A DNA stretch of 6,767 nucleotides from a bacterium (GTDB lineage Bacteria > Patescibacteriota > Minisyncoccia > UBA6257 > UBA9933), in contig JAKAFV010000024.1 of the NCBI GenBank assembly GCA_021817915.1, forward strand, positions 1 to 6,767. The letters are read 5' to 3'. Shown here in pieces: positions 4,794 through 6,767 of this stretch (positions are counted from its first letter, which is position 1; every line of letters begins with the position of its first letter). The position numbers were made by a program, and so were the translations under genes. The notes under the pieces are model-generated. The model saw only the letters and a program-made list of their open reading frames with translations, made no database searches and was not told the origin of the DNA.

Positions 4794-6707
4794 ATGTGCG
4801 GGATTGCCGGAGTTTATCATTTTAATAATTCCAAGAAAGTTGGAGAAAAAGAAATTTTGAAGATGCGGGATACTCTAATCCACCGTGGGCCGGACGACGC
4901 GGGCATTTATATTTCAAAAAATGAAAATGTCGGATTTGGAACGCGCAGATTAAAAATTATTGATTTAAGCTCGGCCGGCCATATGCCAATGGCCGATACG
5001 GCAAAAAACGCCTGGATTACATACAACGGCGAATTATATAATTTTAAAGAATTACGCAAAGAATTAGAGTCGTTAGGGCGCCGATTCGCGTCCCAATCCG
5101 ATACCGAAGTCATTCTTAACGCCTACCTTGAATACGGGCCTGAATGCGTTAAACGTTTTAACGGAATGTTCGCTTTTGCGATATGGGACGAAAAGAAAAA
5201 AATTCTGTTTGTTGCCAGAGACCACCTCGGAATAAAACCTTTTTATTATTCTTTTGCCAATGGCAGCTTTTATTTCGGTTCCGAAATCAAGGCTATTTTG
5301 GCGCATTCTGACGTTAAAAAAGATCTTGACGAAAATAGCCTGTCTTATTATTTAACATTTTCTTGCCTGCCCTCCCCCCATACGCTATTTCAAGGAATAA
5401 AAAAGCTGGCTCCGGCCCATTATTTAACAATAAAAGAAAACGGCGAAATTAAAGAAAAAGAATATTGGAACCCCGCGGCCGCTAAAAAACAAAACGGTTC
5501 TGAAGAATATTTTATTAGCGAAACCAGAAGATTGCTAAAAGAATCTATTAAATCGCAGATGGTTTCCGATGTGCCATTTGGATGTTTTCTTTCCGGCGGA
5601 GTCGATTCATCCACAAACGCCGCTCTTATGAGCGAGGCGTTGGGCCGGCCCGTTGAGACGTTTTCTGTCGGTTCAAAAAACTTTGAAAAATATAATGAGT
5701 TTAAATACTCCCGGATGATGGCGGACGTTCTAAAAACCAAGCCCCACGAAATTCTTATCGGCGATGATGAAATGGCGGAGTTTTTAGAACGCTATGCTTT
5801 CTTTTCCGATGACCCAAGCGCCGATCAAGTCTGCCTTCCCCTCTTTTATCTTTCAAAATTAGCCAGGGACAATGGCGTTATAATGGTTCAAATTGGCGAA
5901 GGCTCGGATGAAATCTTTACCGGCTACAACACCTATCTTAAAGCCATTAATCTCTACAACAACCTATGGAAGCATTTAGAAAAAATGCCTGATTTTCTGA
6001 AAAATGGAGTTTTTAAAGCATCGTCTTTATTAAAACACCCGCGCTTTGAATTCCATAAAGAATATTTGCGGCGCCTTAAAGAGCACCAAGAGCCGTTTTG
6101 GGGCAACGCTATCGCCTTTTCGGATTACCAAAAAGAAAAACTTTTAACCGATAATTTTCAAAAAAGAATTTCCGCTTCAAGTTATCCAATAATTGAAAAT
6201 TATTACAAAGAAATAAAAGAAATAGACGATTCAGCCGATTTTCTAAAACGCCTTACGTATCTTGAAATTAAACACCGCTTATCGGAACTGCTTTTAATGA
6301 GAGCCGATAAAATGACCATGGCAAATTCCATAGAAGCGCGGGTGCCATTTTTAGACCACCGCCTTGTTGAATTGGCAATTCAAATGCCATCGGAATTAAA
6401 AATTAAAAATGGTACTGCCAAATATGTTCTTAAAAAAGCGGTCAGCGGCATTATACCCGACGAAATTATCTGGCGTGAAAAACAAGGATTCGCCACATCA
6501 ATGAGCGAATGGCTTAAACCGGATTCGAAAATATCCAAACGCCTAACGAATATCGTTATGAATTCAAAACTCAGAGAAAGAGGAATTTTAAATTACGATT
6601 ACGTAGAAAAACTTATTTCCGCCCACCAGCGCCAAAATGTTGAGCATAATTTCCGCATTTGGAATTTGATTACCTTGTCTCTTTGGTATGATTACTGGAT
6701 CGGATAA
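4794..6707 (+). CDS. asnB: Asparagine synthase (glutamine-hydrolysing)-type amidotransferase
   Basis: This 637-residue protein has the full two-domain AsnB layout and normal length. The N-terminal class II glutaminase domain has nucleophile Cys2 (MCGIAG), then HRGPDD (30-35), Arg51, NGE (78-80) and SDTE (102-105). The C-terminal synthetase domain has the ATP-pyrophosphatase loop SGGVDSS (267-273), GEGSDEIF (368-375), the segment ARVPFLDHR (515-523) and KQGF (563-566). It would make asparagine from aspartate, glutamine and ATP. Family members inside glycan clusters sometimes amidate sugar carboxylates instead, and the position after a flippase gene allows that reading. It starts 3 bases after the flippase stop with no clear ribosome site, so translational coupling is likely. 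Family is certain; the acceptor substrate is not. Confidence 0.92.
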   Translation: MCGIAGVYHFNNSKKVGEKEILKMRDTLIHRGPDDAGIYISKNENVGFGTRRLKIIDLSSAGHMPMADTAKNAWITYNGELYNFKELRKELESLGRRFASQSDTEVILNAYLEYGPECVKRFNGMFAFAIWDEKKKILFVARDHLGIKPFYYSFANGSFYFGSEIKAILAHSDVKKDLDENSLSYYLTFSCLPSPHTLFQGIKKLAPAHYLTIKENGEIKEKEYWNPAAAKKQNGSEEYFISETRRLLKESIKSQMVSDVPFGCFLSGGVDSSTNAALMSEALGRPVETFSVGSKNFEKYNEFKYSRMMADVLKTKPHEILIGDDEMAEFLERYAFFSDDPSADQVCLPLFYLSKLARDNGVIMVQIGEGSDEIFTGYNTYLKAINLYNNLWKHLEKMPDFLKNGVFKASSLLKHPRFEFHKEYLRRLKEHQEPFWGNAIAFSDYQKEKLLTDNFQKRISASSYPIIENYYKEIKEIDDSADFLKRLTYLEIKHRLSELLLMRADKMTMANSIEARVPFLDHRLVELAIQMPSELKIKNGTAKYVLKKAVSGIIPDEIIWREKQGFATSMSEWLKPDSKISKRLTNIVMNSKLRERGILNYDYVEKLISAHQRQNVEHNFRIWNLITLSLWYDYWIG

Positions 6708-6728
6708 TATAGCTTAAATACGACCTGC

Positions 6729-6767
6729 TTATTTTTTCCGGATTAAAATTAATCCGAAGATAATCAA
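6729..6767 (-). CDS. Possible C-terminal tail of a convergent membrane protein
   Basis: Read on the minus strand from the window edge, the frame gives LIIFGLILIRKK and a TAA stop (complement of 6729-6731). A hydrophobic stretch followed by basic residues is typical of a membrane protein tail. Only 12 codons are visible, so this could be chance. If real, the gene converges on asnB with about 20 bases between the two stops. An 8-bp palindrome (6739-6746 with 6749-6756) lies within this stretch. Confidence 0.35.
   Translation of the reverse strand: MIIFGLILIRKK

Noticed and set aside
6739..6756. 8-bp palindrome as the asnB terminator
   Set aside because: The T-run precedes rather than follows the stem on the plus strand, and the minus strand has an A-run after it. 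It may be chance within a coding tail.
1..6767. tRNA, rRNA, CRISPR array or known riboswitch
   Set aside because: Nothing with the needed structure or spaced repeats was seen on either strand.

Overview
The window looks like a stretch of a small, AT-rich bacterial genome, most likely a candidate-phyla-radiation (Patescibacteria/Parcubacteria-type) organism. The lineage is an inference. It rests on very tight gene packing, few recognisable Shine-Dalgarno sites, a compact Pth with the GHRG variant, and GIY-YIG nuclease debris between genes. All reading frames use the standard code.

Layout. On the minus strand, from the right: lepB (signal peptidase I, 498-1046), then the start of hisS (histidyl-tRNA synthetase, 1-369, cut by the window edge). 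A long AT-rich imperfect palindrome lies between them. On the plus strand: pth (1232-1684), a membrane polyprenyl-phosphate sugar-1-phosphate transferase (1816-3084), a Wzx-type flippase (3324-4790) and an AsnB-type amidotransferase (4794-6707). The last 39 bases probably hold the tail of a convergent membrane-protein gene. The sugar transferase, flippase and AsnB-like enzyme form a cell-surface glycan operon: one enzyme loads a sugar on the lipid carrier, one flips it, and one may supply asparagine or amidate a sugar. pth sits at the head of this operon.

The unusual feature is a family of three short insertions: A at 1048-1191, B at 1677-1814 and C at 3090-3323. Each starts CCCRGTA and ends with the reverse complement. 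Each has inverted ends of about 20 bp that match each other better than they match the other copies. Each is flanked by a direct repeat of TATG (A, B) or ATG (C). In all three the downstream flanking repeat is the start codon of a host gene (lepB, the sugar transferase gene, the flippase gene). Removing each insertion with one flank copy restores a compact arrangement: lepB and pth divergent with 37 bp between start codons, pth overlapping the sugar transferase gene by 8 bp (ATGTCTAA), and a 2-bp gap before the flippase gene, beside the existing 3-bp gap before asnB. Copy C holds a truncated GIY-YIG nuclease frame that can be read from the upstream duplicated ATG. Copy B looks like an internally deleted relative. 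I propose a small mobile element family that targets start codons and was perhaps spread by a GIY-YIG nuclease. The ends and flanks are read directly from the sequence; the mobility mechanism is inference.
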